A stretch of 64,000 nt of DNA from Caldicellulosiruptor kronotskyensis 2002 (GCF_000166775.1 NC_014720.1:2226501-2290500), one strand, 5' to 3'; counted from the first letter of the stretch, positions 24,606-34,055 are shown. The notes: generated from the sequence alone by a model not told the origin. Program-made: numbers and translations.

Positions 24606-25268
24606 TTAAAAATCAATCAATATCACTCTTGCAGGTGCACCGTCGCAGTCTTTTAGTTTTAGTGGCAGTGCTGCATACCTGTATTTCCCTTCACAAACCT
24701 GTGAAAGATCCAATCCTTCAATAACCACTACACCATTTGACAGCAGACTCTTGTGTACAGCAAAATCATTTGAAGCAAATTCTTCTATTGAAAGATAATC
24801 TATTCCTACAACTTTAACCTCTCTTTCTATGAGAAACTCGGCTGCTTCCAAAGTCAAATAAACATACTTTTCATAGAACTCTGAACTCCTTTTAAGATAC
24901 TGAGAATTTTTGGTCTTGAAAAATATCCTATCACCATACTCTATATTCTTGCTTTCAAGAAACTCTCTGGTTATCTTATTATCTTCATATACCTCGAAAA
25001 CCTTGACTTCTCCAATCAGGTATTCCAAAGGAATCTGGTCAACTGTTTTACCATCCTTTATAAAATGAGATGGTGCGTCAATGTGCGTCCCTGTGTGGGA
25101 TGAAAGTATTAATTTGCTTACGTTTGCCACATCTCCACTTTCAATACTATAAACCCTTGATATCTGCGGTTTTGGATCACCGGGAAAATAAACCATATTA
25201 TTTGAAATTGGAATACTGACATCTATAATCCTCAATTTCAAACCCTCCTTTAAACTTAACATTTTCAA
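24606..25268 (-). CDS. Cyclase / kynurenine formamidase-like metal-dependent hydrolase
   Basis: This 220-residue protein belongs to the cyclase family (PF04199). The metal-binding motif HTGTHIDAPSHF lies at about residues 55-66. The N-terminal signature is DVSIPISNNMVYFPGDP. The family includes kynurenine formamidase and isatin hydrolase; the substrate here is unknown. No tryptophan-degradation genes surround it, so an arylformamidase role is only one option. It follows the terminator of proS, so a separate promoter or read-through is needed. The annotated ATG lies in an ambiguous context: M1 and M3 are both possible, and the internal segment from RIIDVSIP onward is the conserved start. Confidence 0.85.
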   Translation of the reverse strand: MKMLSLKEGLKLRIIDVSIPISNNMVYFPGDPKPQISRVYSIESGDVANVSKLILSSHTGTHIDAPSHFIKDGKTVDQIPLEYLIGEVKVFEVYEDNKITREFLESKNIEYGDRIFFKTKNSQYLKRSSEFYEKYVYLTLEAAEFLIEREVKVVGIDYLSIEEFASNDFAVHKSLLSNGVVVIEGLDLSQVCEGKYRYAALPLKLKDCDGAPARVILIDF

Positions 25269-25277
25269 AAATAAGAA

Positions 25278-25313
25278 TAATAAAAAGGGGCTTTTGCTTA
25301 AAAGCCCCTTTTG
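25278..25313 (-). terminator. Intrinsic terminator after proS
   Basis: AAAAGGGGCTTTT and AAAAGCCCCTTTT form a 13-base stem with a 4-base loop; on the minus strand a further T run follows. It lies 19 bases after the proS stop codon. Confidence 0.9.
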
Positions 25314-25331
25314 CTGACAAACATTTTAAAC

Positions 25332-27050
25332 TTATATTTGGTATTTTGCTTTTTCTTCCCTGATTAGATTAATTACAACTTCTATTGCTTTCTCAATTTC
25401 AACTTCAAAAGATTCTTTTGTTCTTCTATTTCTAATCTCAAGCTTTCCTTCTGATATTTTCTTTCCAACAGTAACTCTAAACGGAATCCCTATCAAATCT
25501 GCATCCTTGAACTTAACACCTGCTCTTTCATCTCTGTCATCAATCAAAACCTCAACTCCATTTCTCTGAAGGTTTTCATAAATCTCAAATGCAATTCTAT
25601 TTTGATTTTCATCTTTTACATTTACAGGCACAATAATTACCTCATACGGTGCAACTGTAATTGGCCAAATTATACCATCTTCATCGTGCATCTGTTCAAT
25701 GATAGCTGCAGCTGTCCTGTTGATACCAATACCATAACATCCCATTATCATGAGCTTCTTTTCGCCTTTTTCATCTGTGTACACGCAGTTAAATGCCTGT
25801 GTATATTTAGTGCCAAGCTTAAATATATGTCCAACCTCAATTCCTCTCTCAATTGTCACCTTCTGAGAGCAACATTTTGGACAAAGGTCATCTTGGGTTA
25901 TATTCCTGAGGTCTGCAAATTTTGTTACTTTAAAATCTGAAAGATTAACATTCTTTATATGATAATCTGTCTTATTTGCACCTACCACAAAGTTTTTGAG
26001 ATATTTTACTTCATTGTCTGCATACACATTTATCGAAAGACCAATTGGACCGGCAAATCCCACCTTTGCACCTGTAATTTTCTCTACATCCTCTGCCGAT
26101 GCAAGTTCAAGGTCTGTAGCTTTTAAAAGATTTTTTAGCTTTGTCTCATTTACCTCTCTATCTCCCCTTACCAGCACTGCAACAAACTTGTTATCTGCCT
26201 TGTAAATCATTGTTTTTACAAACCTTGTACTGTCGATGCCAAGAAAACTCACAAGCTCCTCAATTGTTCTCACATTTGGAGTGTAGACTTCCTGTTTTTC
26301 TTTAAGCTCCTCATTGTTTTCAATAGGCTCATCCAAACACTCTGCCTTTTCCAAGTTTGCAGCATATCCGCACGCTTTGCAATATGCAATCTCTGCCTCA
26401 CCAACAGAAGATGGAACCATAAACTCGTGTGAGCTTGCTCCGCCCATTGCACCTGTATCTGCCTCGACAATCTTTACATCAAGCCCACATCTTTTGAATA
26501 TTCTCACATATGCATCATACATCTTCTTATATGATATGTCCAAGCCTTTCTCATCAACATCAAATGAATAAGCATCCTTCATTGTAAACTCTCTGCAACG
26601 CATAACGCCAAACCGCGGTCTTCTCTCATCACGAAACTTTGTTTGGATTTGATACAAAATTTTAGGAAGGTCCCTGTAAGATGAAATCTCGTTTCTGACT
26701 ATATAAGTAAATGCTTCTTCGTGAGTGGGACCCAAACAGTATTCCCTTTCATTTCTATCTTTTACCCTAAACATCTCAGGGCCAAATACAGCCCACCTAC
26801 CCGACTCTTCCCAAAGTTCTTTTGGCATAAGAGCTGACATATGAACCTCTTGTGCACCGCTTTTATCCATCTCTTCTCTTACAATGTTTTCTATCTTTCT
26901 TAAAACTCTGTAACCAAGCGGAAGATAAACATAAATGCCAGAGGAAAGCTGTCTCATAAAACCAGACCTTAGCATAAGCTTGTGTGATTCTATCTCTGCA
27001 TCAGAAGGTGTCTCTTTCAAAGTTGGCATAAAAAGCTCTGAAACTTTCAT
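25332..27050 (-). CDS. proS: Prolyl-tRNA synthetase (bacterial type, with editing domain)
   Basis: This 572-residue class II enzyme charges tRNA-Pro. Motif 1 and 2 regions are visible ([37 protein letters not shown]), with the proline-specific TKDAYSFD-type sequence [14 protein letters not shown]. Residues about 225-395 hold the YbaK-like INS domain, which hydrolyses Ala-tRNA-Pro ([16 protein letters not shown]). Motif 3 ([17 protein letters not shown]) and the anticodon-binding domain follow. Cys clusters (CKAC, CPKC) flank the insertion. Length is typical. It precedes the mscS group with only 38 bases between them, so it may be co-transcribed with those genes. Confidence 0.97.
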   Translation of the reverse strand: MKVSELFMPTLKETPSDAEIESHKLMLRSGFMRQLSSGIYVYLPLGYRVLRKIENIVREEMDKSGAQEVHMSALMPKELWEESGRWAVFGPEMFRVKDRNEREYCLGPTHEEAFTYIVRNEISSYRDLPKILYQIQTKFRDERRPRFGVMRCREFTMKDAYSFDVDEKGLDISYKKMYDAYVRIFKRCGLDVKIVEADTGAMGGASSHEFMVPSSVGEAEIAYCKACGYAANLEKAECLDEPIENNEELKEKQEVYTPNVRTIEELVSFLGIDSTRFVKTMIYKADNKFVAVLVRGDREVNETKLKNLLKATDLELASAEDVEKITGAKVGFAGPIGLSINVYADNEVKYLKNFVVGANKTDYHIKNVNLSDFKVTKFADLRNITQDDLCPKCCSQKVTIERGIEVGHIFKLGTKYTQAFNCVYTDEKGEKKLMIMGCYGIGINRTAAAIIEQMHDEDGIIWPITVAPYEVIIVPVNVKDENQNRIAFEIYENLQRNGVEVLIDDRDERAGVKFKDADLIGIPFRVTVGKKISEGKLEIRNRRTKESFEVEIEKAIEVVINLIREEKAKYQI

Positions 27051-27087
27051 CTTCCTTTGTTACTACCCCTTTCTAAACCTTAGTTTT

Positions 27088-27879
27088 TTAGCATATAAAA
27101 AGTTTTTCAATAATCTTTTTTCTCATCGCTCTTTCTAAATCCCAGTGGCGAAGAGGTTTTGTCTCTGTCACAATCCTGAGCGTATATTCTATCCAGTTCG
27201 TGTCCACAATACCAACAATCTGCGGTGGTGTTACAATATCATCTTTAAACTCCTCCTCAATCTCTTTAAAAACCTCTTGTAGCTTCAAAGACACCTCATC
27301 AAAGTTCATTTTTGTATTGAGCTTAACATCCACAATCGCCTTTGAGTTATGCCTCGACCAATTCGTAATAGCACCTATTGAACCGTTTGGTATAATATGG
27401 ATTGAGCCGTTGTAGTCCTGGATTTTTATTGTCTTTATCCCCATTTCTTTTACAGTACCACTTCTCCCATCGATGGTGACATAGTCACCGACAGACAGCT
27501 GGTCTTCTATAATTAAAAAAAGACCTGCTATGACATCTTTAATCAAACTCTGTGCACCAAAACCTATTGCAAGTCCACCTATCCCTGCAACAGCCAAGAT
27601 TGTCTTGATTGAAACGTTAAAGTTTTCAAGAATGAGCACAATCACTAAAAAGTATATAGAGTATTTTATAATACTTTTGAAAAGTGCTGCAAGAGTATCT
27701 ATTCTTTTTTGATTTATAGGAAATACAGAACTTCTCTGTTTTTTCTTCCATTTTTCAAGCGTTCTATTAGAAACTTTCAAAAATAAAAAACCAATAATTA
27801 GGATGAACACAGAGTATATGATTTTGCCACTGTATTTCAAAATCATATCAGATATTTTCCCAATACTCAAATACATCAC
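27088..27879 (-). CDS. mscS: Small-conductance mechanosensitive channel, MscS family
   Basis: This 263-residue membrane protein has three predicted transmembrane helices. The pore helix carries the MscS signature (GIGGLAIGFGAQSLIKDVIAG), followed by the beta domain (GDYVTIDGRSGTVKEMGIKT) and the C-terminal alpha/beta vestibule. It opens under membrane tension to release solutes during osmotic down-shock. It overlaps the upstream peptidase C26 gene by 4 bases. The length is close to E. coli MscS (286 residues). Confidence 0.93.
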   Translation of the reverse strand: MMYLSIGKISDMILKYSGKIIYSVFILIIGFLFLKVSNRTLEKWKKKQRSSVFPINQKRIDTLAALFKSIIKYSIYFLVIVLILENFNVSIKTILAVAGIGGLAIGFGAQSLIKDVIAGLFLIIEDQLSVGDYVTIDGRSGTVKEMGIKTIKIQDYNGSIHIIPNGSIGAITNWSRHNSKAIVDVKLNTKMNFDEVSLKLQEVFKEIEEEFKDDIVTPPQIVGIVDTNWIEYTLRIVTETKPLRHWDLERAMRKKIIEKLFIC

Positions 27880-28598
27880 CCTCCCAAAAACTTCTCAAAA
27901 AGCCTTTTCTGAAAAAGGTCGTCTTTTGCCATAAGCTCGGGATGCCATTGCACACCTACAAAAAAATTTCTGTCTTTCTTCGAAATTGCCTCTACAATGC
28001 CATCCATTGATACTGCCTCAATTTCAAATCCAGGTGCTACTTCTTCTATTGCTTGATGGTGAAAAGAGTTTACTAAAATCTTTCGGCCCCCAAAGATGCA
28101 AGCAAATAACCCTCCAACAACCTCTACAGTATGATATCCATATATACCATCAAGATTCTGGTAATGAGACATAGAGGATTTTCTCTCTATGTCCTGTATC
28201 AAAGTCCCACCAAACGCAACGTTCATAACCTGCACTCCTCTGCAAATTGCCAAAACTCTTCTGCTCATCTCATATGAAATTTTCATTGCCTCAAGCTCTA
28301 TTCTATCTCTCAAAAGATTGATTTTTCTTATTCCTACTTGAGGTTCTCTGCCATAAAATTTAGGGTGAACATCTTCACCTCCGCAAAAAAGAACATACTC
28401 ACACATCTGTATGTACTCTCTTAAAAGATCAGTTGATAAAACACTTATAGGGAAAATTATGGGTTTTGCATTTAGCATTAAAAGTATTTCTATGTACTCA
28501 TTCATAACATAAAGTTTTCTATTCTCTGTATCAAACCCGCCAAATATAAGAACCTTCATTGGACTTACCTTATTCACTTTGAGTTCTTCAATTTCCAT
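27876..28598 (-). CDS. Class I glutamine amidotransferase-like hydrolase (peptidase C26, PuuD-like)
   Basis: This 240-residue protein resembles gamma-glutamyl-gamma-aminobutyrate hydrolases. The catalytic Cys lies in AICRGVQVMNVAFGG, and the partner His and Glu in VGVQWHPELM. SFHHQAIE, typical of this subfamily, is also present. It hydrolyses gamma-glutamyl amides; the substrate is unknown because no other putrescine-pathway genes are nearby. It overlaps the ANTAR gene (25 bases) and mscS (4 bases), so all three are translated from one message. ANTAR proteins often control nitrogen genes, which fits a glutamine-type substrate. Confidence 0.88.
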   Translation of the reverse strand: MEIEELKVNKVSPMKVLIFGGFDTENRKLYVMNEYIEILLMLNAKPIIFPISVLSTDLLREYIQMCEYVLFCGGEDVHPKFYGREPQVGIRKINLLRDRIELEAMKISYEMSRRVLAICRGVQVMNVAFGGTLIQDIERKSSMSHYQNLDGIYGYHTVEVVGGLFACIFGGRKILVNSFHHQAIEEVAPGFEIEAVSMDGIVEAISKKDRNFFVGVQWHPELMAKDDLFQKRLFEKFLGG

Positions 28599-29158
28599 TC
28601 TATGATTCTCTTTGCCACTTCTTTAATAGGCATCTGGTGGTCCATGCTGAGCTTTTGAAGTTTTTTCATTGCACTTTCCTCATCAAGCTTTAGCTCCTTC
28701 ATCAAAATCCCTTTTGCCCTTTCAACAAGCTTTCTTGTCTCCAAATCATCCTGAAGCTTCCTTACTTGTTCTTCTAACTTTCTTAATTTCATCCAATTTT
28801 TTGCAATAGTCTCAACAAAAGATATGAACGCCCATTTATTAAATGGACTGTATAAAAAAATATTGAACTCATCGTCTTCTAAGATTACGCTTTCTATATT
28901 AGACCTTTGTGCCTGGTTTGCCAAGATGACAACAGGACATATTCTGTCATTTTTTAAAATATCTATCATCTCCACCATACTGCCAACACTAAATCCATAC
29001 TCCATAATAACAATATCTGGTTTTAATGCTCTTATCTTTCTCAGACAATCTGCAAAGTCCGAAGCAGTGTCAGCAATGGTATAGCCATTTTCAATGAGAG
29101 CATTTTTTACAACAGAAAATAATCTTTGGTTTTTTATAGCCAGAATAACCTTGAACAT
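28574..29158 (-). CDS. ANTAR-domain RNA-binding antiterminator with pseudo-receiver
   Basis: Residues 1-120 of this 194-residue protein have the receiver fold, and residues about 135-190 are an ANTAR domain (LVERAKGILMKELKLDEESA onward), which binds paired hairpins in RNA to prevent termination. The receiver lacks phosphorylation residues: the usual acceptor Asp is Glu53 (DIVIMEYGF), and the acidic pair is replaced (VILAIKNQ). It probably signals without phosphorylation, or is constitutively on. It is the first gene of the unit with the C26 hydrolase (25-base overlap) and mscS. AAGGGGC precedes the ATG. Confidence 0.9.
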   Translation of the reverse strand: MFKVILAIKNQRLFSVVKNALIENGYTIADTASDFADCLRKIRALKPDIVIMEYGFSVGSMVEMIDILKNDRICPVVILANQAQRSNIESVILEDDEFNIFLYSPFNKWAFISFVETIAKNWMKLRKLEEQVRKLQDDLETRKLVERAKGILMKELKLDEESAMKKLQKLSMDHQMPIKEVAKRIIEWKLKNSK

Positions 29159-29218
29159 CTATATTTTTGCCCCTTACCAAGCTTATTTAATAATTTTAAC
29201 ACACTTCTTTTTATTTTT

Positions 29219-30706
29219 CTATAAAAACATTACTAAACCTTTTTGGGCTAAATTAAGCAGTTTTTCCACTATAGTAGTATCAAACTGACTTCCAGCACAC
29301 CTTTTCATTTCGTTCAACGCCGCCTGTTTATCAAAAGCTTTTCTATAGGGTCTGTCAGAAGTCATTGCATCATAAGCATCTGCAACAGCTACAATCTTGG
29401 CAAGAAGGTCTATCTCTTCATCTTTCAATCCAAACGGATAACCTCTGCCATCCACCCTTTCATGGTGCTGAAGCACAACCTTTTTAATCCTGTCCGTAAA
29501 CTCTAAATCTTTTAAAATGTTGTAACCTATTAAAGGATGTTTTTGGATTTCTTTATACTCATGCTCATCTAAAGAACCTTTCTTGTTCAGTATATCCTCT
29601 TTCACACCAATCTTTCCTATATCATGAAGCAAACACGCAACCTTTAAAATGTTTTTTTCTTCCTCTGAAAGCGAAAGCTCATCAGCAATTTTTAAAGCAA
29701 TACTTTGCACTCTTTCGCAATGTCCTTTCGTATGCACATCTTTGTACTCAATCGCTTTGGACAAGCATAAGATTGTTTCATAGAAGAACTTTTCAATTTC
29801 TTGATTTTTCTTTTCAAGTTCTGCCTTTGATTTATTTAATTCTTCAATTGTGTCTTTCAGTCTTTCGTTCATGTAAGTGCTTTTCTCATACAAATCTTCT
29901 ATTTCTGATTTCTGTTTTTTGAGATTTGAATAATAAATGGCATTTTTTATGGCTATAGTAATAAAATTGCACAGGCTGATATAATATTCAACATCTTCGC
30001 TTGAAGTGCTTTTGCATTCAATGCCATAAAAACAAATACCTTCACATCTCTCTTCTGAAACAATCGGAATAGCTACTTTTACCAAGTTATTATTTATTAT
30101 TTTGAAAGCAATATTAATATCCTCTTTTGCTCTGCTCAGAAGAAGATGTTCATGAATATCTTTTTGCCCAAACTGACCCAAGATTTTGAATTTTTTATCA
30201 TCACCATCATGATAAATGCTTATACGAGAAAATCTCAAACTTCCATGGCTATACTCACCTATAACCTCAACTATATTTTCTACATTCGAAAGACTAATAA
30301 TCTTAGTTGAGAGTTCAAAAAAATTTTTAAACCATTCATTTTTTTCTCTTAAGTCCCTTTCTGTTTCAATTAATCTTTTTACAATATTTGTCATTTCTTT
30401 GTTCAGTCGAATACTATCAATGTAGTTCTTTTCAATACTATCTTTTTCCTCTTTTAGCTTTTTAATTATGACTTTTTGTTTTTTCTCAAATACTCTATAT
30501 CTTTTCAATATACTGCCATATCTGAGAATATAAAATACTGTAAAAAATACCACTGCAAGGAACAGTGTTACAATTTTAAGATATTCAATGACAGGTTTTT
30601 GAATATGTATGAAAATCTCAGCAACCTGAACTGCCAGTGGAAAACATATTAAAAAGAAGAGAAAAAACTCAAAAATCCTCATCCATAAATTCTTTTGTAG
30701 TTTCAA
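29219..30706 (-). CDS. Membrane-bound GAF/HD-GYP phosphodiesterase
   Basis: This 495-residue protein has two N-terminal membrane helices (about 10-33 and 43-62), a coiled-coil linker, a GAF-like sensor domain (about 125-260), another coiled coil, and a C-terminal HD-GYP domain (about 310-490). The HD motif is His361-Asp362 in LLHDIGKIGV, and the GYP motif is in HHERVDGRGYPFG (about 413-425). The family hydrolyses cyclic di-GMP. A link to motility or adhesion is plausible given the chemosensory operon 5 kb away, but not shown. TTG 30706 lies 8 bases after AGGGGG and is the likely start; ATG nine codons in is the alternative. Confidence 0.92.
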   Translation of the reverse strand: MKLQKNLWMRIFEFFLFFLICFPLAVQVAEIFIHIQKPVIEYLKIVTLFLAVVFFTVFYILRYGSILKRYRVFEKKQKVIIKKLKEEKDSIEKNYIDSIRLNKEMTNIVKRLIETERDLREKNEWFKNFFELSTKIISLSNVENIVEVIGEYSHGSLRFSRISIYHDGDDKKFKILGQFGQKDIHEHLLLSRAKEDINIAFKIINNNLVKVAIPIVSEERCEGICFYGIECKSTSSEDVEYYISLCNFITIAIKNAIYYSNLKKQKSEIEDLYEKSTYMNERLKDTIEELNKSKAELEKKNQEIEKFFYETILCLSKAIEYKDVHTKGHCERVQSIALKIADELSLSEEEKNILKVACLLHDIGKIGVKEDILNKKGSLDEHEYKEIQKHPLIGYNILKDLEFTDRIKKVVLQHHERVDGRGYPFGLKDEEIDLLAKIVAVADAYDAMTSDRPYRKAFDKQAALNEMKRCAGSQFDTTIVEKLLNLAQKGLVMFL

Positions 30707-30783
30707 TCTTCAGTCCCCCTGTCAAAAAAGTCACACACCTTATTATTTCGACAAAAGGTACAAAAATCCTTTAAACAAAATGA

Positions 30784-30814
30784 CAAAAAAAGAGAGCCGA
30801 ACACGGCTCTCTTA
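30784..30814 (-). terminator. Intrinsic terminator of the lacI-xylB unit
   Basis: AGAGAGCCG and CGGCTCTCT form a 9-base stem with a 4-base loop, followed by TTTTTTTGTC on the minus strand. The stem overlaps the xylB stop codon. Confidence 0.9.
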
Positions 30815-32320
30815 TGCGTTAAATAAATCTTTTACTCTTGGATATATACTATTATAAAGTTTATAAGTCCTTCTATATACTTCAAATAAGTCTTTATTTG
30901 GATTACAGCTTTCAACCTTCTGAATCATAACATCGCAGGCTTCTTCGACCTTATTATACTCTCCGGCACCAACTGCTGCCAGAATAGCCGCGCCAAATGC
31001 AGGTCCTTCTTTGGAATTCAGTGTCCATACATCCATCTCAAATATGTCTGCCTGCATCTGTTTCCACAGCTTGCTCTTTGCACCACCACCTGAAACTCTG
31101 ACTTCTTTTACCTCAATACCCATCTCATTCAAAATATCAAGACAGTTTTTAAGCGAAAATACAACACCTTCCATAACAGCCCTAATAAATTCCCTTCTTG
31201 TGTGTTTTGCAGTTATTCCAAAGAAAATACCTTTTGCGTACGGGTCCAAAATGGGTGTTCTTTCGCCCATCAAGTATGGCAAGAAAACAAGCCCATCTGA
31301 CCCTGGATTTGCAAGTTCTGCCTCCTGGTCCATCAAAATGTATGGGTCTTTGTCAATAAACTCAAACGCAGCCTTTTCAATGTGAGCAAAGTTGTCTCTA
31401 AACCACTTGAGAGAAAGCCCGGCACCTTGAGTTACACCCATCACATGCCATTTTCCCGGCACTGCATGACAAAATGTATGAACCCTTCCCTGTGGGTCAA
31501 TCTTAAACTCGTCAAGATGGGCAAAAACAACACCAGACGAACCTATTGTAGAAGAAATCACACCCGTCTTTACTATGCCATTTCCAACAGCACCTGCTGC
31601 TTGGTCCCCTCCACCTGCAACAACAAGCGTCCCTTCACAAAGACCTGTAATCTCACTTGCTTGCCTGCTCACTTTTCCAGTAACCTCTGGTGACTCATAG
31701 ACTTTTCCAAGAAGATCTTTGTCTATCTCAAGCTTTTCAAGAACTTCATCAGACCAGCATCTGTTTTTAATGTCCAAAAGCTGCATGCCAGATGCATCTG
31801 ATACATCTGTTGCAAACTCGCCTGTGAGTTTAAATCTTATATAGTCCTTTGGAAGCAAAATCTTGTAAACCTTTTCATAATTTTGGGGTTCATTGTTTTT
31901 TACCCACAAAATCTTTGACGCTGTAAAACCTGTCAGTGCAGGGTTTGCTGTTATTTCAATAAGTCTTTCCTTGCCAACTTTTTGTGTAATCTCATCACAT
32001 TCTTTTGCCGTTCTCTGGTCACACCAGATTATTGATGGTCTTATGACATTGTAGTTTTTGTCAAGCATAACAAGCCCGTGCATCTGCCCAGTAAGTCCTA
32101 CAGCTTTGACTTCTTTTGGGTCTACTTTTGACTTTTCAAGTACAGCTTTAATTCCTTTTACGCTTGCATCCCACCAGTCTTCAGGGTTTTGCTCAGCCCA
32201 TCCAATCTGAGGCTGATAAAGAGGATACTCAAAAGTTGCTGTTGCCAAAATGTTGCCTTTTGAATCAGTTAAAATAGTTTTTGTACCAGATGTTCCAACA
32301 TCAATTCCAATAAAATACAT
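30812..32320 (-). CDS. xylB: Xylulokinase
   Basis: This 502-residue FGGY-family sugar kinase phosphorylates D-xylulose, the entry step from xylose to the pentose phosphate pathway. The N-terminal phosphate-binding loop is GIDVGTSGTKTIL, the substrate-site segment AVGLTGQMHGLVMLD is typical of xylulokinases, and the C-terminal ATPase signature is VRVSGGGAKSKLWKQMQAD. Length and start (ATG after GGAAGGTG) are normal. A LacI-family gene lies 44 bases upstream in the same direction. Xylose isomerase is not in the window. Xylulose is the likeliest substrate, though closely related kinases act on other ketoses. Confidence 0.93.
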   Translation of the reverse strand: MYFIGIDVGTSGTKTILTDSKGNILATATFEYPLYQPQIGWAEQNPEDWWDASVKGIKAVLEKSKVDPKEVKAVGLTGQMHGLVMLDKNYNVIRPSIIWCDQRTAKECDEITQKVGKERLIEITANPALTGFTASKILWVKNNEPQNYEKVYKILLPKDYIRFKLTGEFATDVSDASGMQLLDIKNRCWSDEVLEKLEIDKDLLGKVYESPEVTGKVSRQASEITGLCEGTLVVAGGGDQAAGAVGNGIVKTGVISSTIGSSGVVFAHLDEFKIDPQGRVHTFCHAVPGKWHVMGVTQGAGLSLKWFRDNFAHIEKAAFEFIDKDPYILMDQEAELANPGSDGLVFLPYLMGERTPILDPYAKGIFFGITAKHTRREFIRAVMEGVVFSLKNCLDILNEMGIEVKEVRVSGGGAKSKLWKQMQADIFEMDVWTLNSKEGPAFGAAILAAVGAGEYNKVEEACDVMIQKVESCNPNKDLFEVYRRTYKLYNSIYPRVKDLFNA

Positions 32321-32364
32321 TCAAAACACCTTCCTTTCTTGAATTTTTGTCTTGAAAATATATT

Positions 32365-33351
32365 TTATGCAGATTGTCTGATTATAAGCTGAGTGTCAAG
32401 AATATATTCACTTTCAAATTTTTTGTTCGGGTCATCTATTTTTTCAAAAAGAATATCACAAGCTGTCTTTGCCATAAGGTCAATTGGCTGGCGAACTGTT
32501 GTAAGTCTTGGCATTTTGCTGAGCTGAAGCCCTACTAAATCCACATCGTCAAACCCGACTACTTTCACATCATTTGGGACAGACATTCCCATTTCATCTA
32601 ATGCGTACATACTTGCATATGCCATAAGGTCGTTTGCTGCAAATATGCCATCTATTTTTTTGTTTTGTAAAAGCTTTTTTGTATTTTCATATGCCTTTTG
32701 AAACATAAAATCTCCCTCGATGACAAGTTCCTCATCAAATTCTACTCCAAAGTCTTTTAATGCTGCCTTATACCCCTCATATCTTGCAACACTTTCAAAA
32801 GACTCAAGCGGACCTGATATATGTACAATTTTCCTGCAACCTTTTTCAATAAGGTACTTTGTTGCAATGTAGCCCCCCTGCAGGTTGTTTACATTTATCC
32901 TCGGAACATTTGTAAATTCAGTATTGTTTTCAGCAAGAACAACTGGAACATTGTTAGCATGCAAAAGCTTTAGTGCTTGTTTATCAATACTTTTATATCC
33001 AAAAACTATAACTCCATCCACTCTGCCTACCAAAAATTTGAAGTAGTCAATATTATCTATCAGCTGACAAAATATAGCCCCGTACCCGCGCTGGGTTATA
33101 TATTGGTTGAGTAACCCCACAACTTCACTGTAAAACCAGCTACTGAGCTGTTGGATTATGATTCCTATTGTATCTGTCTTTCTTCTTGCTAAATTTTTGG
33201 CTGTTACATTTGGAGTATAATTCAAAGCTTTAATAGCTTCCAAAACAGCCTTTTTCTTTTTCTCAGAGACGTTTGCTGTTCCATTTATAACTCTTGACAC
33301 AGTTGCCTTTGAAACACCAGCTCTTCTTGCAACATCTTCAATTGATGGCAA
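32365..33351 (-). CDS. LacI-family transcriptional regulator
   Basis: This 328-residue repressor has an N-terminal LacI helix-turn-helix (IEDVARRAGVSKATVSRVIN) and hinge (NYTPNVTAKNLARR). A periplasmic-binding-protein-like sensor domain follows to the C-terminus (TIGIIIQQLSSWFYSEV; VKVVGFDDVDLVGL). It probably controls itself and xylB in response to a pentose-derived signal. A LacI-type operator lies upstream at 33404-33417. The start is TTG 33351, with AAAGGAGG 8 bases before it. A CcpA identity is unlikely given the pairing with a sugar kinase, but is not excluded. Confidence 0.93.
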   Translation of the reverse strand: MPSIEDVARRAGVSKATVSRVINGTANVSEKKKKAVLEAIKALNYTPNVTAKNLARRKTDTIGIIIQQLSSWFYSEVVGLLNQYITQRGYGAIFCQLIDNIDYFKFLVGRVDGVIVFGYKSIDKQALKLLHANNVPVVLAENNTEFTNVPRINVNNLQGGYIATKYLIEKGCRKIVHISGPLESFESVARYEGYKAALKDFGVEFDEELVIEGDFMFQKAYENTKKLLQNKKIDGIFAANDLMAYASMYALDEMGMSVPNDVKVVGFDDVDLVGLQLSKMPRLTTVRQPIDLMAKTACDILFEKIDDPNKKFESEYILDTQLIIRQSA

Positions 33352-33403
33352 ATGCTCTACCTCCTTTCACTTAGCTTTTTTAAATTTCTCAAATATAGAA
33401 GTT

Positions 33404-33417
33404 GTAAGCGATTTCGA
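33404..33417 (-). promoter_or_regulatory. LacI-family operator upstream of the regulator gene
   Basis: TGTAAGCGATTTCG (plus reading) matches the LacI/CcpA operator TGWAANCGNTTWCA except for the last base. It lies 53 bases before the TTG start and downstream of a possible -10 element (TATAAC near 33433), a position suited to autorepression of the lacI-xylB unit. Confidence 0.55.
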
Positions 33418-33583
33418 TTATTCTTTGTTATATACTTTATCACATTGGTAGTTGATTTATCAACAAAATTTTTAAAAATAGCAAGGTAGGGTATTAGAAT
33501 TTTTAACTATATATTACAAAAACATCTATTGACGTTTCTTTTTTTTTGATAAAATGGAAATAAAGGTTATAGGGGTGATTAAG

Positions 33584-33781
33584 GTGGAAAGCGGATGGCT
33601 TCCAATTGGAAGTGTAGTCGTTCTAAAAGGTGGAAATAAACCATTAATGATTTATGGTCGAAAACAGTTCAATTCGCGAACAGGGCATGAATTTAATACT
33701 ACCTTAATTTATTCAAAGATTTGCCTTAATTATATCATATTTGGTTTTCATTTTTTATCATTGCATTCATCCCCACCCTAA
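33584..33781 (+). pseudogene. Truncated DUF4176-like gene fragment
   Basis: From GTG 33584 the frame reads a sequence beginning ESGWLPIGSVVVLKGG, then NKPLMIYGRKQ. This is the N-terminal core of DUF4176 proteins, small proteins often found near type VII secretion and polymorphic toxin loci. After about 30 codons the similarity stops and the remaining 35 residues look like random hydrophobic sequence, whereas the family continues for another 60 or so. An AGGGGTGAT site precedes the GTG and a TTGACG/TAAAAT pair lies upstream (33529-33555, 15-base spacing), so expression signals survive. I read it as a decayed or deleted gene left between the regulator and the riboflavin operon. Confidence 0.55.
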
Positions 33782-33822
33782 AAGGACGAGGCTTTCTGCA
33801 AAGTTTCGTATAAATTTTGCTA

Positions 33823-33851
33823 TTGAAATTTCGTAAATTTATGAATATAAT
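33823..33851 (+). promoter_or_regulatory. Sigma-A promoter of the riboflavin operon
   Basis: TTGAAA (33823-33828) and TATAAT (33846-33851) are 17 bases apart, placing the transcript start about 30 bases before the FMN aptamer. Confidence 0.85.
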
Positions 33852-33886
33852 GAAATGTAAATTGAATATAAGCTAATAGTAAAAGT

Positions 33887-34002
33887 CCATCCTTCGGGGC
33901 GGGGTGAAATTCCCCACTGGCGGTAAAAGCCCGCGAGCAAAAGCTTTTCTGGCTTTTGCAGAACCGGTGAAATTCCGGTGCCAACGGTTACAGTCCGGAT
34001 GG
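33887..34002 (+). promoter_or_regulatory. FMN riboswitch (RFN element)
   Basis: All conserved RFN parts are present in order: the closing stem CCATCC...GGATGG, TTCGGGGCGGGGTGAAATTC, CCCACTGGCGG, AGCCCGCGAGC, AACCGGTGAAATTCCGG, GCCAACGGTTACAGTCCGG and ATGGGAGAAGG. Flavin mononucleotide binding favours the downstream terminator, so the rib operon is shut off when flavin is plentiful. Confidence 0.98.
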
Positions 34003-34055
34003 GAGAAGGATTGGATGTGTAAGGAAGATTTCTTATACATCTTGTCAATAGCCCA

